Source of the DNA: Aquiflexum sp041751335
Lineage (GTDB): Bacteria > Bacteroidota > Bacteroidia > Cytophagales > Cyclobacteriaceae
Length of the DNA stretch: 8,558 bases
Reading direction: 5' to 3'
Assembly (NCBI RefSeq): GCF_041751335.1
Contig: NZ_JBGSXS010000100.1
Location: 1 to 8,558 of the forward strand
A program made the translations under genes and the position numbers. Below, piece by piece: positions 6,900 to 8,558 of this stretch (the stretch's first letter is position 1; every line of letters starts with the position of its first letter). The notes beneath the pieces are model-generated. The model had not been told where the DNA came from. It made no database searches and saw only the letters and a program-made list of their open reading frames with translations.

Positions 6900-7003
6900 G
6901 AACCACAAAAGAGACAAAAGGAAACAAAAGTGAGTAAAATTTGAGGTTGAATGAAACCAATTTTTTAATTTTCTTTTGTACCCTTTTGTAACTTTTGTGG
7001 TTC
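6900..7003. repeat. Long inverted repeat made of ACAAAAG triplets between convergent genes
   Basis: Left arm 6900-6930 and right arm 6973-7003 pair at 27 of 31 positions around a 42-base loop. The outermost 12 bases (GAACCACAAAAG with CTTTTGTGGTTC) are perfect. Each arm holds three copies of ACAAAAG or its complement at steps of 9-10 bases (left: 6905, 6914, 6924). It sits in the 195-base gap between the S51 gene and the convergent phosphatase gene. Similar spaced CACAAA-type units occur between genes in many bacterial genomes, as far as I recall, so this may be one copy of a dispersed element. Confidence 0.7.
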
Positions 7004-7017
7004 ATTAATTTTTTTTT
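6992..7017 (+). terminator. Possible plus-strand terminator: right repeat arm plus T tract
   Basis: The right arm of the inverted repeat is followed five bases later by nine T (7009-7017), so RNA from the S51 gene would form a long A/U-rich stem ending near a U run. The loop is far longer than in a standard intrinsic terminator. On the opposite strand the stem is followed by an A run, not U, so it does not look like a terminator for the phosphatase gene. Confidence 0.35.
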
Positions 7018-7037
7018 AACCTCCTCATAAAAGTTAT

Positions 7038-8201
7038 TTAGGAAGCTTCCTCGTCTTCTTTTTTGGTTTCAGCGATATCGATTACATCTGATTTTAGGAT
7101 CCAACCTTTGGCCAGTGAATGCCTAGCGGCGTCCATGGTGTCAGTAACCAAGAGCATTTCTACTCCAAGGTTTAGCATTTTCAATTGAATCTCTTGCATG
7201 GCAGCATGTCGGGATTCCTGTACATCTCTGATGTAAATCATCTTTACCCTGCCCGGATAATCCTTGATCACTTGCAGGTAAATTTCAGGGTCATGTTGCC
7301 CGGAATCACCGATCAGGATAAAAGGGATATCACTATAATATTCAAATATCTTTTCCACTTGTGCCAGCTTGTGGTCAAAATGACTTCCTGCAATCAATTG
7401 ATCTCTGGACAGGCCAATATCCCTTAGCATCAATGGACCTTTGGGGATATGGTGCACTTCCAAAAACTCCATCAGGAAATCATACAAATTCCATGGACTG
7501 CTAGAAACATAGAATAAAGGATTGCTTTCAATTTCATCCCTTCCTTTTTCCAAGGCTTTGTAAAATGCAGACACACCCGGAAAAGGAATTCTGGAATACG
7601 CATTACCCAAAAATGTTGTTTTGATCATTTCCCATAATCGGGTTGCCCCAGTAGGAACAATGGTGTCGTCAATATCTGAAATAATCCCATATTCGAGATA
7701 GTCACAGGGCATAAAGACTCTATTGACAGCAGTCACCTTGCTTTGTCGACGAATGACCGGGTCTATCAATTCAAGTTCCACTTCATGCCATTGATGGCCG
7801 GGAGAAAAAGTTGGGGGCACCGGTATCCGGAATTCGGCATAACCTTCATCGTCAGTACAGGCAATGACCTCATTTCCATGAAAGGTGGCCATGACCCTGA
7901 CACCTGGAATTTCCCATGTCATAAAGCGTTTGTACATTTTCCGGAAGTTCCGCCACCTTCTGTCCTGTTCATGGGAAAGCCCGATTTTCCTGTCCCGGAT
8001 CACCCTTACCACAAAATATATTTCCCACTCATTGCCGAAACCTTTGTAGGGCATGATCATAATAGAGCGAATAAGCCCGGTTTTGATGCCTGCTTTGAGT
8101 TTGATGGTAGAATAAAAAAGTTTGATGGAATATAAAAGTGAAAGAATAAACGATTTGGGTCTTTTCAATTTTCTTAATTTTAATTTACGAGAATTAGCCA
8201 A
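7038..8201 (-). CDS. App1-family (DUF2183) phosphatase, putative phosphatidate phosphatase
   Basis: A 387-residue protein of the App1 family (HAD-like), named for yeast App1, a magnesium-dependent phosphatidate phosphatase. A beta-rich domain at about 50-170 starts with the typical PYKGFGN and precedes the catalytic part. Catalytic motifs: SDIDDT at 175-180 (Asp176 nucleophile, Asp178 acid/base), then FYVSSSPWNLYDF, and GDSGQHDPE near the C-terminal third, which supplies the third acidic motif. The basic N-terminus (many Lys/Arg with a hydrophobic patch at 17-30) could bind membrane but is not a signal peptide. The start is uncertain: TTG at 8201 is the first usual start codon after the stop at 8226-8228, and the next Met is residue 48, which would leave only a few residues before the domain. 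It converges on the S51 gene. Substrate in bacteria is not established. Confidence 0.85.
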   Translation of the reverse strand: MANSRKLKLRKLKRPKSFILSLLYSIKLFYSTIKLKAGIKTGLIRSIMIMPYKGFGNEWEIYFVVRVIRDRKIGLSHEQDRRWRNFRKMYKRFMTWEIPGVRVMATFHGNEVIACTDDEGYAEFRIPVPPTFSPGHQWHEVELELIDPVIRRQSKVTAVNRVFMPCDYLEYGIISDIDDTIVPTGATRLWEMIKTTFLGNAYSRIPFPGVSAFYKALEKGRDEIESNPLFYVSSSPWNLYDFLMEFLEVHHIPKGPLMLRDIGLSRDQLIAGSHFDHKLAQVEKIFEYYSDIPFILIGDSGQHDPEIYLQVIKDYPGRVKMIYIRDVQESRHAAMQEIQLKMLNLGVEMLLVTDTMDAARHSLAKGWILKSDVIDIAETKKEDEEAS

Positions 8202-8249
8202 TTTAAAGAAAATGATGATGGGATTCTATTCTTTTTCACGAAATTGAGC

Positions 8250-8283
8250 TTGACTTTACAATTTGTGATTCTAAGCAATTTTG
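8250..8283 (+). promoter_or_regulatory. Weak candidate promoter for the rightmost genes
   Basis: TTG at 8250-8252 and CAATTTTG at 8276-8283 (one base off TAnnTTTG) are 23 bases apart, at the long end of the usual spacing. Transcription would begin near 8290, about 22 bases before the small ORF at 8312 and well before the ATG at 8428. The rest of the 226-base spacer after the phosphatase start shows nothing else recognisable. Confidence 0.3.
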
Positions 8284-8311
8284 CAAGTAAACAACCAATT
8301 AAATCCATCCT

Positions 8312-8431
8312 ATGCTTAAATCCCTCAATGCCCATTACATCGGTCATCCGACATCTTTCATTGTTGATAAAAATTTAGTGCTTAACTATCAAAAAAGCGT
8401 TAACCATATTACAATTATCCCACAGGTATGA
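8312..8431 (+). CDS. Possible small ORF of 39 codons overlapping the next start
   Basis: An ATG at 8312 opens a 39-residue frame that ends in TGA at 8429-8431, sharing ATGA with the start of the following gene. Such overlaps often mean translational coupling. The middle reads HPTSFIVDKNLVL, loosely like the cis-proline and following strand of thioredoxin-fold proteins, so it might be a remnant of a redox protein C-terminus; this resemblance is weak. It may equally be a chance ORF. It lies downstream of a weak promoter candidate. Confidence 0.3.
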   Translation: MLKSLNAHYIGHPTSFIVDKNLVLNYQKSVNHITIIPQV

Positions 8432-8558
8432 ACCAAAGAAGAAACTTCCTCAAAAAAACCGGATTGGCAACAGCAGCTTTAGGATTCGGTATTCCCCAAA
8501 TCAGTTTTACTATGAAAAAACAAGACCCTTTGTTCAAAATATCTCTTGCAGAATGGTC
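8428..8558 (+). CDS. Tat-exported sugar phosphate isomerase/epimerase-like protein, partial (5' end)
   Basis: Only the first 43 codons are in the window. The N-terminus has a twin-arginine signal: QRRNFLKK at 3-10, followed by an alanine/glycine-rich hydrophobic stretch (about 12-28), so the folded protein is probably exported through Tat. Just after it comes DPLFKISLAEW (33-43), a phrase I associate with the first strand of exported AP-endonuclease-2-like TIM-barrel proteins annotated as sugar phosphate isomerase/epimerase or hydroxypyruvate isomerase in Bacteroidota. The catalytic residues are beyond the edge, so substrate cannot be judged. The ATG at 8428 places the twin arginines at 4-5, a normal position. 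It overlaps a possible small ORF by four bases. Confidence 0.75.
   Translation, partial: MNQRRNFLKKTGLATAALGFGIPQISFTMKKQDPLFKISLAEW

Noticed and set aside
7743..8135. A 130-codon plus-strand open frame inside the phosphatase gene.
   Set aside because: It lies antisense to conserved App1 sequence and looks like a shadow with no recognisable domain.

Overview
The window looks like ordinary chromosome from a member of the Bacteroidota, most likely the Cytophagales (a Cyclobacteriaceae/Algoriphagus-like genome). This is inferred from several things. Bacteroidota-type promoter boxes (TTTG about 20 bases before TAnnTTTG) precede several genes, and useful Shine-Dalgarno sequences are almost absent. 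The gene types also fit: a membrane-anchored LytTR regulator, exported lipoproteins, and a Tat-exported 'ISLAEW' TIM-barrel protein. No phylogenetic test was possible.

Layout, left to right. A minus-strand DapA/NAL-superfamily aldolase (39-971) is followed by a 375-base spacer. That spacer carries a large imperfect inverted repeat (about 1075-1206) and a dense cluster of TTAC/GTAA palindromes. The palindromes run up to the start of a plus-strand DUF4143-type AAA ATPase (1347-2558), whose Walker B glutamate is replaced by glutamine. A good promoter at the end of that gene leads into a lipoprotein of the S41 peptidase fold (2601-3581) that lacks the catalytic serine motif. Thirty bases later comes a four-helix membrane protein with a LytTR DNA-binding domain (3612-4481). 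Next is an acyltransferase-3 family membrane protein (4577-5721), split by a -1 frame change near a run of five A. A cyanophycinase-like S51 lipoprotein follows (5814-6842). It converges on a minus-strand App1-family (DUF2183) phosphatase (7038-8201), and a long inverted repeat built from ACAAAAG units lies between them. Divergently, a possible 39-codon ORF (8312-8431) overlaps by ATGA the start of a Tat-exported sugar isomerase/epimerase-like protein that runs off the window (8428 onward).

Functionally, the most coherent group is S41-like lipoprotein, membrane LytTR regulator and acyltransferase, in the same direction with short gaps. It could be a cell-envelope sensing or modification group, but this is an inference from context. 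The S51 lipoprotein is probably an exported peptidase and the App1 protein a lipid phosphatase. They look like independent neighbours.

I do not see a clear new multi-gene system here: no CRISPR array, no transposase or phage genes, no tRNA or rRNA, and no recognised defence cassette. The points most worth checking are the three residue-level departures from family motifs (ATPase, S41-like protein, aldolase), the frame break in the acyltransferase, the palindrome cluster before the ATPase, and the two intergenic inverted repeats.
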